Source of the DNA: Caulobacteraceae bacterium UBA3198
GTDB lineage: Bacteria; Pseudomonadota; Alphaproteobacteria; Caulobacterales; Caulobacteraceae
Direction: 5' to 3'
DNA: 64,000 nt
Assembly: GCA_002363865.1 (NCBI GenBank)
Contig: DEWY01000015.1
Location: forward strand, 372,001-436,000
Shown: positions 1-7,399 of the stretch, in pieces
How positions within the stretch are numbered: position 1 is the stretch's first letter
Layout: every line of letters starts with the position of its first letter
Notes under the pieces: model-generated
What the model saw: the letters and a program-made list of their open reading frames with translations, nothing else
Database searches by the model: none
Told to the model about the DNA's origin: nothing
Program-made: the position numbers and the translations under genes

Positions 1-904
1 ACACCTCGACGATCTCGCAGCCGGCCTCCTTCAGCCAGGCGACGCCCTGCTCCCAGAGTTGCTCGATCTCGGCGGGCATGCCCTCGACCCGGTATTCCTT
101 GGGGATGCCCACCCGCATGCCCTTCACCGACTTGCCCACGAAGCTGGCGAAGTCGGGGACGGCCACGTCCAGACTGGTGGAGTCGCGGGCGTCGTGTCCA
201 GCCATGGAGGTCAGCAGCAGGGCGGCGTCCTCCACCGTCCGGGCGATCGGGCCGGCCTGATCCAGGGACGAGGCGAAGGCCACCACGCCCCAGCGCGAAC
301 AGCGGCCATAGGTCGGTTTGATACCCACCGTGCCGGTCAGGGCCGCGGGCTGACGGATGGAGCCGCCGGTGTCGGTAGCCGTAGCGCCGAGGCAGAGCTG
401 AGCAGCGACCGCGGCGGCCGAGCCGCCGGACGAGCCGCCCGGCGTCAGCGCCGTGGTCTCGCCCGACGCACGCCAGGGATTGATCACCGGGCCAAAGGCG
501 CTGGTCTCGTTGGACGAGCCCATGGCGAACTCATCCATATTGAGCTTGCCGAGCATCACCGCCCCGTCCCGCCACAGATTGGCGGTGACGCTGGACTCAT
601 AGGTCGGCTGGAAATTGCCAAGGATCTTGGAGCAGGCCGTCGAGCGAACGCCCTCGGTGCAGAACAGGTCCTTGATCCCCAGGGGCGCGCCGTCCAGGGC
701 GCCGGCCTGGCCCCGCGCGCGGCGCGCGTCGCTGGCCTGCGCCATGGCAAGCGCCTTGTCCGGCGTCTCCAGCACATAGGCGTTCAGCGCCTTGGCCGAC
801 TCCACCGCCTCGATATGGACCTGGGTCAGCTCCACGGCGGAAAAGGCCTTGGTTTCGAGGCCTTCAAGGGCGGACTTGAGGGTGAGCTTGGTCAGGTCGC
901 TCAT
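1..904 (-). CDS. gatA: Glutamyl-tRNA(Gln) amidotransferase subunit A (partial, 3' end outside window)
   Basis: Amidase subunit of GatCAB. It releases ammonia from glutamine and amidates Glu-tRNA(Gln) (and/or Asp-tRNA(Asn)) in the cytoplasm. The first 301 codons are present, starting MSDLTKLTLKSALEG; the gene leaves the window at position 1. The amidase-signature Ser-cisSer-Lys catalytic set is visible: GIKDLFCT with the Lys, GGSSGGSAAAVA with the glycine/serine loop, and TDTGGSIRQPA with the nucleophilic Ser. ATG at 904 directly abuts the gatC stop codon (905-907), so the two are almost certainly translationally coupled as gatCA. The family is about 490 residues, so roughly 190 are missing because of the window edge, not a truncation. 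Confidence 0.95.
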   Translation of the reverse strand, partial: MSDLTKLTLKSALEGLETKAFSAVELTQVHIEAVESAKALNAYVLETPDKALAMAQASDARRARGQAGALDGAPLGIKDLFCTEGVRSTACSKILGNFQPTYESSVTANLWRDGAVMLGKLNMDEFAMGSSNETSAFGPVINPWRASGETTALTPGGSSGGSAAAVAAQLCLGATATDTGGSIRQPAALTGTVGIKPTYGRCSRWGVVAFASSLDQAGPIARTVEDAALLLTSMAGHDARDSTSLDVAVPDFASFVGKSVKGMRVGIPKEYRVEGMPAEIEQLWEQGVAWLKEAGCEIVEV

Positions 905-1192
905 CTATTCCACCACCTTGGGGACAACGAAGAAGTCCTTGGCCGCCTTGGGCGCATTGGCCAGCACCTTGGCCGGGTCGCCACCCTCGGTGACCACGTC
1001 CTCGCGCATGGGCAGTCCCTGGTGAACCACCGAGGTCATGGGCTCGACCCCGTCGGTGTCCACCTCGTTCAGCATCTCGATCCAGGTCAGGATGCCGTTG
1101 AGCTCCTGGGCCAGGGGCTCGATGCGCGCTTCGGGTTCGGCGATGCGCGCCAGCTTGGCGACCTTGCGCACGGTCGCCGCGTCGATGGCCAT
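905..1192 (-). CDS. gatC: Glutamyl-tRNA(Gln) amidotransferase subunit C
   Basis: Small GatCAB subunit that wraps between GatA and GatB and stabilises the complex. It has 95 residues, beginning MAIDAATVRKVAKLARI, the usual GatC N-terminus, followed by an ILTWIEMLNEVDTDGVEPM segment typical of the family. An in-frame ORF extends up to 1273, but ATG 1192 is preferred because AAGGAGG lies 6 bases upstream and the extension has no family likeness. It lies directly upstream of gatA with no intergenic base. Confidence 0.93.
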   Translation of the reverse strand: MAIDAATVRKVAKLARIAEPEARIEPLAQELNGILTWIEMLNEVDTDGVEPMTSVVHQGLPMREDVVTEGGDPAKVLANAPKAAKDFFVVPKVVE

Positions 1193-1302
1193 GGGGGCCT
1201 CCTTGCAATCTGACCCGTGGGTTAGCCGTGCGACGCCACCTTTGACAAGCCGCGCGCAACGCAATCCCGTCACGCTCGTCAGTCTGCCGCCGCCCGTGGG
1301 CC

Positions 1303-2211
1303 CTATACAGCCACGCCCTCGGCCAGCCAGGCGGCGGCCTGGGACCCCAGTTCGGCCTGCGCGCGCGCCTCATAGGCGGCGATATCGGCCGGCGTCAGCA
1401 CATCGCGCCAGCGGCCGTTCACCCCCTTGTTGATGAAGGTCTGGGCGCCGCCCTCGAAGATCGCCCCGCCGAGCGGCGCCACATTCTCCGCATGGGCCTT
1501 CATCCAGTCGAAGGAGCAGTGCTCCAGGATCTGCGGCCAGCGGTCCTCGGGGATGTCGCAATCGAGGAAGGCGGCGATTTTGCGCATCTCGCCTTCCAGG
1601 TCCTGCTTCAGGTCATTGAAGTGGACGAGCTTGACATTGGGCAGGTCGCGGATCGCCCACCAGCTGGCGATATTCTCCCAATAGGCCCAGAAGGGCGCGC
1701 CATCCTGCTCGAGCCAGGTGAGGAAGTAGCGGCGGATGTCGGGATCCGGCCGCCCGATCGGCGGACCAACCCGGCCCGGCGTGTCGTTCATCGCGTCGTA
1801 CCAGAGCTGATTGGCCCCGGCATGATGGTTGTAGAGGCTCCAGACCACGTCGCGGCCATCCCGGCCGATATAGAGATACTTGGCCTTGGGCGAAAAATTG
1901 AGCGCATCCACCGGCAGGTGGGTCTTCATGATCCGCCGGTGGGACTGCGCTTCCAGAATCTCTGGAAGATTCGGCGGCATGACCCGCAGGTCCACCCACG
2001 GCGAAATCTCGGCCACCTTCACCTCAGGATCGCCGGCGAAGACCAGTTGCCCTACGATGTGCTGGGTCCAGGTGGTGCCGGACTTGGCGTAGGTCGCCAC
2101 CACCACGTCATCGTCCCGGAATTCGATCCGGTCCCAGACGGTGGAATCCATGTGATGATTGTGAATATCCCGCGTCTTGCGCGGCCAGTCGGTCGTCTCC
2201 GTCGTCGACAT
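1303..2211 (-). CDS. Sulfotransferase (aryl/cytosolic type)
   Basis: Predicted PAPS-dependent sulfotransferase of 302 residues, transferring sulfate from PAPS to a hydroxyl or amine acceptor. The PAPS 5'-phosphosulfate loop is seen near residues 40-50 (YAKSGTTWTQ) and the 3'-phosphate-binding segment near residue 115 (GRDGRDVVWSLYNH). A GVNGRWRD element near the C-terminus matches the RKGxxGDWK-type motif. No signal peptide or membrane segment is visible, so it is probably cytosolic. It is divergent from ruvX and 110 bases upstream of gatC. The substrate cannot be told from sequence. Confidence 0.85.
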   Translation of the reverse strand: MSTTETTDWPRKTRDIHNHHMDSTVWDRIEFRDDDVVVATYAKSGTTWTQHIVGQLVFAGDPEVKVAEISPWVDLRVMPPNLPEILEAQSHRRIMKTHLPVDALNFSPKAKYLYIGRDGRDVVWSLYNHHAGANQLWYDAMNDTPGRVGPPIGRPDPDIRRYFLTWLEQDGAPFWAYWENIASWWAIRDLPNVKLVHFNDLKQDLEGEMRKIAAFLDCDIPEDRWPQILEHCSFDWMKAHAENVAPLGGAIFEGGAQTFINKGVNGRWRDVLTPADIAAYEARAQAELGSQAAAWLAEGVAV

Positions 2212-2342
2212 CTCAGTCCCCCGCCTTGTTTCCCCGGTCTACGCTCAAGCCTGGCCTTGACCAATATAGCCGGTCGATGAACCGACAGCCCGAGCCCTCG
2301 AAATCCCGTGGCGCGTGGGGGCGCCGGTGGTATGAGCGGCGC

Positions 2343-2825
2343 ATGCCCGTTCTTGACCTTCTCGACCTGCCCGCCGCCCTGCCGCCGATCGCGCCTGTGC
2401 TCGGCCTGGACCTGGGGGAGAAGACGATCGGGGTTGCGGTGTCCGACGGCATGCGGATGGTCGCCTCGCCGCTCGCCCTGATCCGCAAGACCAAGTTCAC
2501 CCAGGACGCCGAGGAGCTGTTTGCGCTCATGGCCGATCGCGGCGCCCTGGCCCTCGTCATCGGCCTGCCGGTCAATATGGACGGCACTGAGGGCCCCCGC
2601 TGCCAGTCCAGCCGCGCCTTCGCCCGCAACCTGCTGCGCCTTCGAGACCTGCCCATCGCCTTCTGGGACGAGCGGATGTCCTCGGTGGCGGTCAACCGCA
2701 TGCTGGTGGACGAGATCGACATGACCCGGGCCCGCCGGGGCGAGGTGGTCGACAAGACCGCCGCGGCCTGGATCCTCCAGGGCGCCCTGGAGCGCCTGCG
2801 CAACCTGCCGGCGGCGGAGGCCTAG
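2343..2825 (+). CDS. ruvX: Putative pre-16S rRNA nuclease / Holliday junction resolvase-like protein
   Basis: YqgF/RuvX family with an RNase H-like fold, implicated in maturing the 5' end of 16S rRNA. It has 160 residues when started at ATG 2343 (MPVLDLLDLP). The reading frame is open to 2226, but the upstream 39 codons look non-conserved. Family motifs are present: VLGLDLGEKTIGVAVSDG with the first acidic residue, ERMSSVAVNRML, and a C-terminal DKTAAAWILQGALE with the last catalytic Asp. It lies 67 bases upstream of pyrB on the same strand, as in several alphaproteobacteria. Confidence 0.88.
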   Translation: MPVLDLLDLPAALPPIAPVLGLDLGEKTIGVAVSDGMRMVASPLALIRKTKFTQDAEELFALMADRGALALVIGLPVNMDGTEGPRCQSSRAFARNLLRLRDLPIAFWDERMSSVAVNRMLVDEIDMTRARRGEVVDKTAAAWILQGALERLRNLPAAEA

Positions 2826-2892
2826 GGCGAATGGAGGGGCGCAGGACAGACGTCTTGGCGAGACCGCCCCGCCCCCTTAAGAGGACGGCCCC

Positions 2893-3870
2893 ATGAGCGC
2901 CCCCGATTCCAGTCTGATCGACGTCCTGGGGAAGACCTTCCCCTTCCCCAAGCGCCACTTCCTGTCGGTCCTGGACCTGAATCCTGTCGAAGTGACCGAC
3001 CTGCTGAACCTGGCCGACGGCTTCGTCGCCCTCAACCGCCAGACCTCGAAGAAGCTCGACCTGCTCAAGGGTCGCACGCTGATGAACCTGTTCTTCGAGA
3101 ACTCCACCCGCACCCAGAGCTCCTTCGAACTGGCCGGCAAGCGGCTGGGCGCCGATGTGGTCAATATGAGCCCGCGGGCCTCGTCCATCTCCAAGGGCGA
3201 GACCCTGATCGACACCGCCGTGACGCTGAACGCCATGCAGCCGGACCTGCTGGTGGTGCGCCACGCCTCGTCCGGCGCCGCCTCGCTCCTGTCGCAGAAG
3301 GTGTCCTGCTCGGTGATCAACGCCGGCGACGGCCAGCATGAGCACCCAACCCAGGCCCTGCTGGACGCGCTCTCCATGCGCCGGGCCTTTGGCCGCATCG
3401 CCGGCCTGCGGGTGGCCATCTGCGGCGACGTGCTGCACAGCCGGGTGGCCCGCTCCAATGTCGGCCTCTTGCAGATGATGGGCGCCGAGGTTCGCCTGGT
3501 GGGTCCGCCCACCCTGATGCCCGCCGAGGCCGACCGCTGGGGCTCGGCGGTCTATCACGACCTGCGCAAGGGCATCGAAGGCTGCGACGTGGTCATGATG
3601 CTGCGCCTGCAGCTGGAGCGCATGGACGGGGTGCTCGCGCCGTCTCAGCGGGAGTACTTCCGCTTCTTCGGCCTCGACCGGGAAAAGCTGGCCTGTGCGG
3701 CCCCCCATGTCCGGGTCATGCATCCCGGCCCCATGAACCGCGGGGTGGAGATCGATTCCGAGGTGGCCGACGACCTGGCCGTCAGCCTGATCCAGGATCA
3801 GGTGGAGATGGGGGTCGCCGCCCGCATGGCGGTGCTCGCCGCCCTTTCGGCAAGGCTGGATAACGACTGA
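2893..3870 (+). CDS. pyrB: Aspartate carbamoyltransferase catalytic subunit
   Basis: Condenses carbamoyl phosphate with aspartate in the second step of de novo pyrimidine synthesis. It has 325 residues. The carbamoyl-phosphate loop STRTQSSFE is near residue 75, HPTQALLD near 153, and the aspartate-domain HPGPMNRGVE near 278. Its stop codon shares one base with the pyrC-like start (TGATG), implying tight translational coupling and equal stoichiometry with the next gene. No pyrI regulatory gene is seen. This fits the ATCase class that pairs with a DHOase-like partner rather than with PyrI. Confidence 0.96.
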   Translation: MSAPDSSLIDVLGKTFPFPKRHFLSVLDLNPVEVTDLLNLADGFVALNRQTSKKLDLLKGRTLMNLFFENSTRTQSSFELAGKRLGADVVNMSPRASSISKGETLIDTAVTLNAMQPDLLVVRHASSGAASLLSQKVSCSVINAGDGQHEHPTQALLDALSMRRAFGRIAGLRVAICGDVLHSRVARSNVGLLQMMGAEVRLVGPPTLMPAEADRWGSAVYHDLRKGIEGCDVVMMLRLQLERMDGVLAPSQREYFRFFGLDREKLACAAPHVRVMHPGPMNRGVEIDSEVADDLAVSLIQDQVEMGVAARMAVLAALSARLDND

Positions 3871-5165
3871 TGGCTTCCCGTCCCCTGGCGATCCTCAACG
3901 CCCGCCTCGTTGATCCGGCGTCCGGCCAGGATGCGCCCGGCGCCCTTCTGGTCAAGAACGGCAAGATCGCCGACGTCGTCTTCGGCGGCGAGCTGGGAAG
4001 CCTGTCAGACGAGATCGAGACCCTGGACGCCCGCGGCGCCATGCTCAGCCCCGGCCTCATCGACCTGCGGGTCAAGACCGGCGAGCCGGGTGCCGAGCCC
4101 AAGGAGACGCTGAAGTCCGCCGCCCTGGCGGCTGCGGCCGGCGGCGTCACCTCCATCGTCGTCCAGCCCGACACCTCGCCGGTGGTGGACGATCCCTCGG
4201 TGGTGGACTTCATCCTGCGCCGGGCCCGGGACATCGAGTTGGTGCATGTCTATCCGGCCGGCGCGGCCACCAAGGGCCTTGCGGGCGAGCGGATGGCCGA
4301 GATCGGCCTGATGCGCGACGCCGGCTGCGTCTATGTCACCGACGCCGACCATCCCATCGTCAATTCAAAGGTTTTCCGCCGCCTGCTGGCCTATGCCCGC
4401 AGCTTCGGGGTGCTGGTCGCCCACCGACCAGCCGATCCCTGGCTGTCGGCCGGCGCGGCGGCCACCGAGGGCGAGCTGGCCGGCCGCATGGGCCTTCCGT
4501 CAGTCCCGCCCATCGCCGAAAAGATCATGCTGGAGCGCGACCTCGCCCTGGTCGAACTCACCGGCGGGCGGCTGCTGGTGGATCAGATCACCACGGCCTG
4601 CGCCCTGGAAAGCCTGGAGCGGGGCAAGGCCCGCGGCCTGGACGTGACCGCCACCACTTCGATCAACCACCTGTCCTTCAACGAGGTGGACATCGGCGAC
4701 TACCGCACCTTCTGCAAGGTCGACCCGCCCCTGCGCGGCGAGGACGACCGCCAGGCGGTGATCGAGGCCCTGGCCTCAGGCCTCATCGACATCGTCGTCT
4801 CGGCCCACGCCCCGGCCCCGGCCGAGGACAAGCGCCTGCCCTATGACGAGGCCGCGCCGGGCGCCGTGGGCCTGCAGACCCTGCTGCCGGCCCTGCTGGC
4901 CTTCCATCACGAAGGGCGCATCCCCCTCATCGACCTGATGGCCAAGGTGACCAGCCGCCCCGCCGCCCTGCTGGGCCTGCCCGCCGGACGCCTGGCCAAG
5001 GGCGCGCCCGCCGACCTCGTCCTGTGCGACCTGGCCGCGCCCATGGTGGTGGAACTGGCGGACCTGAAGTCCAAGTCCAAGAACTCCCCCTTCGACGGCC
5101 GTCGCCTGCAGGGGGTCGTGCGCATGACCCTGGTCGACGGCCGGGTGGTCTATCGGCGAGATTAG
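3870..5165 (+). CDS. pyrC: Dihydroorotase-like protein, probably non-catalytic (PyrC'-type)
   Basis: Amidohydrolase-fold protein of 431 residues in the multifunctional-complex DHOase family. In active DHOases the first metal motif is D-x-H-x-H; here the segment at about residues 64-74 reads LIDLRVKTGEPG, so both histidines are replaced by Arg and Lys. The late catalytic Asp of the TDHAPH motif is also absent (SAHAPAP). The His of AHRPADP and of INHLSF remain. By analogy with Pseudomonas PyrC', it probably serves a structural role with PyrB, and a true dihydroorotase should exist elsewhere in the genome. Fusion to pyrB by a one-base overlap supports complex formation. The loss of ligands is read directly; the function is inferred. 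Confidence 0.9.
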   Translation: MASRPLAILNARLVDPASGQDAPGALLVKNGKIADVVFGGELGSLSDEIETLDARGAMLSPGLIDLRVKTGEPGAEPKETLKSAALAAAAGGVTSIVVQPDTSPVVDDPSVVDFILRRARDIELVHVYPAGAATKGLAGERMAEIGLMRDAGCVYVTDADHPIVNSKVFRRLLAYARSFGVLVAHRPADPWLSAGAAATEGELAGRMGLPSVPPIAEKIMLERDLALVELTGGRLLVDQITTACALESLERGKARGLDVTATTSINHLSFNEVDIGDYRTFCKVDPPLRGEDDRQAVIEALASGLIDIVVSAHAPAPAEDKRLPYDEAAPGAVGLQTLLPALLAFHHEGRIPLIDLMAKVTSRPAALLGLPAGRLAKGAPADLVLCDLAAPMVVELADLKSKSKNSPFDGRRLQGVVRMTLVDGRVVYRRD

Positions 5166-5297
5166 AACCCTCCGTCCGTTTCGCCGCCCATTGCCAAGCC
5201 GCGAATTCTGGAACAAAACAGCAACGTCAAGCGCAACCGTGACGGCGGCGCCGGGCGCGGCTACGACTGGGGCGACAGACAAGACGGGGGACTCGCC

Positions 5298-5954
5298 ATG
5301 CCGACCGACCAGCTCAGCCTGATACTCATCGCCATCGCCGTGATCGGCGGCTACCTCCTGGGCTCCATACCCTTTGGCGTCATCGCCACCCGCCTGGGCG
5401 GCGCCGGCGACGTCCGCTCCATCGGCTCGGGCAATATCGGCGCGACCAATGTCCTGCGCACCGGGCGCAAGGACCTGGCCCTGCTGACCCTGCTGGGCGA
5501 CGGGGGCAAGGGCGCGCTTGCGGTGTTCATCGCCTGGTCCCTGACCAGGACGGCGCCGCAGGGCGTGCAGGCGACCCTGACCTCCCTGGCCGGCGGGGCG
5601 GCCTTCATCGGCCACATCTTCCCGGTCTGGCTGGGTTTCAAGGGCGGCAAGGGTGTGGCCACCTTCTTCGGCACCCTGCTGGCCGCGGCGTGGCCGGTGG
5701 GCATGCTGGCCGGCGCCACCTGGATCCTTATGGCCCTAGTCTTCCGCATGTCCTCCCTGGCCGCCCTGACCGCGGCCGTCCTGGCGCCGGTCTATGTCTT
5801 TCTCACCGATCGCCCCTATCCGGTGGCGGTGCTCGCCCTGGTCATGGCGGTGCTGATCTTCATCCGCCACAAGGACAATATTGGCCGCCTGCTCAAGGGC
5901 CAGGAGCCGAAGATCGGCGGCGGCAAGGCGACCAGCCCCGAAGAGCCTGCATGA
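5298..5954 (+). CDS. plsY: Glycerol-3-phosphate acyltransferase PlsY
   Basis: Inner-membrane enzyme that acylates glycerol-3-phosphate using acyl-phosphate from PlsX, the first step of phospholipid synthesis. It has 218 residues with about five hydrophobic spans. The family motifs GSGNIGATNVLR (residues 41-52) and GFKGGKGVATFFG (about 115-127) are present, with GSIPFGVIATR before the first. The C-terminus is a short charged tail. It overlaps dprA by four bases (ATGA), so the two are co-translated. The preceding gap 5166-5297 carries no clear promoter. Confidence 0.95.
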   Translation: MPTDQLSLILIAIAVIGGYLLGSIPFGVIATRLGGAGDVRSIGSGNIGATNVLRTGRKDLALLTLLGDGGKGALAVFIAWSLTRTAPQGVQATLTSLAGGAAFIGHIFPVWLGFKGGKGVATFFGTLLAAAWPVGMLAGATWILMALVFRMSSLAALTAAVLAPVYVFLTDRPYPVAVLALVMAVLIFIRHKDNIGRLLKGQEPKIGGGKATSPEEPA

Positions 5955-7045
5955 CCCATACGCTGTCGCCCGAGGCCCGACGGGACTGGCTGCGGCTGGC
6001 CCGCACCGAGGGTGTCGGCCCGGTGACCTTCGACCAGCTGATCCGCCGCTATGCCGAACCGGGACGGGCCCTGGCCGCCCTGCCCGAACTCGCCCGGCGC
6101 GGCGGCCGCAGCCGGCCTCCGGCCATCCCCACCGTGCAGGAGGCCGAGGCCGAGCTGGCCGCCGGCGAGGCCCTGGACGCCCAGCTGATCTGCGCCTGCG
6201 ACCCCGTCTATCCCCCGTCGCTGGCCGCCCTGGACCCGCCGCCGCCGGTGCTCTGGGCGCGGGGGGATGTCAGCCTGCTGGAGCGCACCACCGTCGCCAT
6301 CGTCGGGGCGCGGGTCGCCTCGGCCGCCGGTCAGCGATTCGCCCGGGGCCTGGCGGCTGATCTTGGTCAGGCCGGTCTCGTGGTGGTCTCCGGCATGGCG
6401 CGCGGGATTGACGGCGCCGCCCATGAGGGCTCGCTGGAGCATGGCGCCGTCGCCGTCCTGGGGGGCGGCGTGGACGACATCTATCCCCCCGAACACCGCG
6501 ATCTCTATCAGCGGCTGATCGAACACGGCTGCGTGGTGGCCGAACACCCCCCCGGCCGCCAGGCCCAGGCCCGGGACTTTCCCCGCCGCAATCGGATCAT
6601 CGCCGGCCTGTCCCGCGCCGTTATCGTGGTCGAGGCCGAGCTGCGCTCCGGCTCCCTGATCACAGCTCGGCTGGCCGGCGAACAGGGCCGCGAGGTGCTG
6701 GCGGTGCCGGGCTCTCCCCTCGACCCGCGGGCCCGGGGAACCAATGACCTGATCCGCCAGGGGGCCGCCCTTTGCGAGGGCGCCGCCGATGTCTTCAGGG
6801 CCCTGGAAACCCTTGGCGGGGTTCGCGAGCCCCCCTGCGCCTATCGCGGCGCGGGCGACATGACGGACTCCGACGTTGGCTTGACCGAGACGGTCGCCGC
6901 CCTGCTGTCGCCGACGCCGGTGTCCCGGGACGAACTGGTGCGCGCCACAGGCCGGGAGGCCGGCGCCGTGGCCGCAGCCCTGGTGGAGCTGGCCCTGGCC
7001 GGACGGGCCGAACTTCTGCCCGGCGGCATGGCGGCGACCGGATGA
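5951..7045 (+). CDS. dprA: DNA-processing protein DprA
   Basis: Binds incoming single-stranded DNA during transformation and loads RecA. It has 364 residues: an N-terminal SAM-like region (1-70), a Rossmann-like core (about 95-290) with GMARGIDGAAHEG, AVLGGGVDDIYPPEH and FPRRNRIIAGLS, and a C-terminal winged-helix domain (about 305-364, LLSPTPVSRDELVRATG). The start is ATG 5951, overlapping the plsY stop by four bases; the open frame extends further upstream only as a shadow of plsY. Its presence is compatible with natural competence but does not prove it. Confidence 0.95.
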   Translation: MTHTLSPEARRDWLRLARTEGVGPVTFDQLIRRYAEPGRALAALPELARRGGRSRPPAIPTVQEAEAELAAGEALDAQLICACDPVYPPSLAALDPPPPVLWARGDVSLLERTTVAIVGARVASAAGQRFARGLAADLGQAGLVVVSGMARGIDGAAHEGSLEHGAVAVLGGGVDDIYPPEHRDLYQRLIEHGCVVAEHPPGRQAQARDFPRRNRIIAGLSRAVIVVEAELRSGSLITARLAGEQGREVLAVPGSPLDPRARGTNDLIRQGAALCEGAADVFRALETLGGVREPPCAYRGAGDMTDSDVGLTETVAALLSPTPVSRDELVRATGREAGAVAAALVELALAGRAELLPGGMAATG

Positions 7046-7049
7046 GGCG

Positions 7050-7232
7050 TCAGATTTCGGTGTCTGGCGCCCCGGCCGAGGCGCGGGCGGCTTCCAGGGC
7101 GGCGACCATCAGGGTCGTGGCCAATCCCCGATACCCCTTGACCGCCGCCAGCTCCGACAGATCACGCAGCATCTCTTCGATAAACAAGGCCACCTGTTGG
7201 GGCGAAGCGTCATGCGGCAGGGGTGAAGTCAT
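7050..7232 (-). CDS. Small conserved-type hypothetical protein
   Basis: 60 residues, starting MTSPLPHDASPQQVALFIEEMLRDL, helical and amphipathic with no membrane span or signal. The codon pattern is natural, and it fills the space between dprA and topA, convergent with dprA and divergent from topA. I do not recognise the family. An AT-richer region (7233-7310) upstream could hold its promoter. It may be a small regulatory or adaptor protein; no function is assigned. Confidence 0.6.
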   Translation of the reverse strand: MTSPLPHDASPQQVALFIEEMLRDLSELAAVKGYRGLATTLMVAALEAARASAGAPDTEI

Positions 7233-7399
7233 CGCATATCGGAGATATTCAGATTCGAGATCTACACCAAATACGATTTTCTTAGATACTCAAGGTTGTA
7301 TTTTCAGGCCGGTTGACACGGCCCTACCCCCCGGCCCACCTTTCGCGCCTTTGTGTTCCGGGCGTTTTGCTCGCGGAACCCCCAGTCAAAGCTCCATAA

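Noticed and set aside
59..1213. 384-codon plus-strand frame opposite gatA and gatC
   Set aside because: It is antisense to recognisable GatA/GatC sequence and lacks any motif; high GC makes stops rare on the opposite strand.
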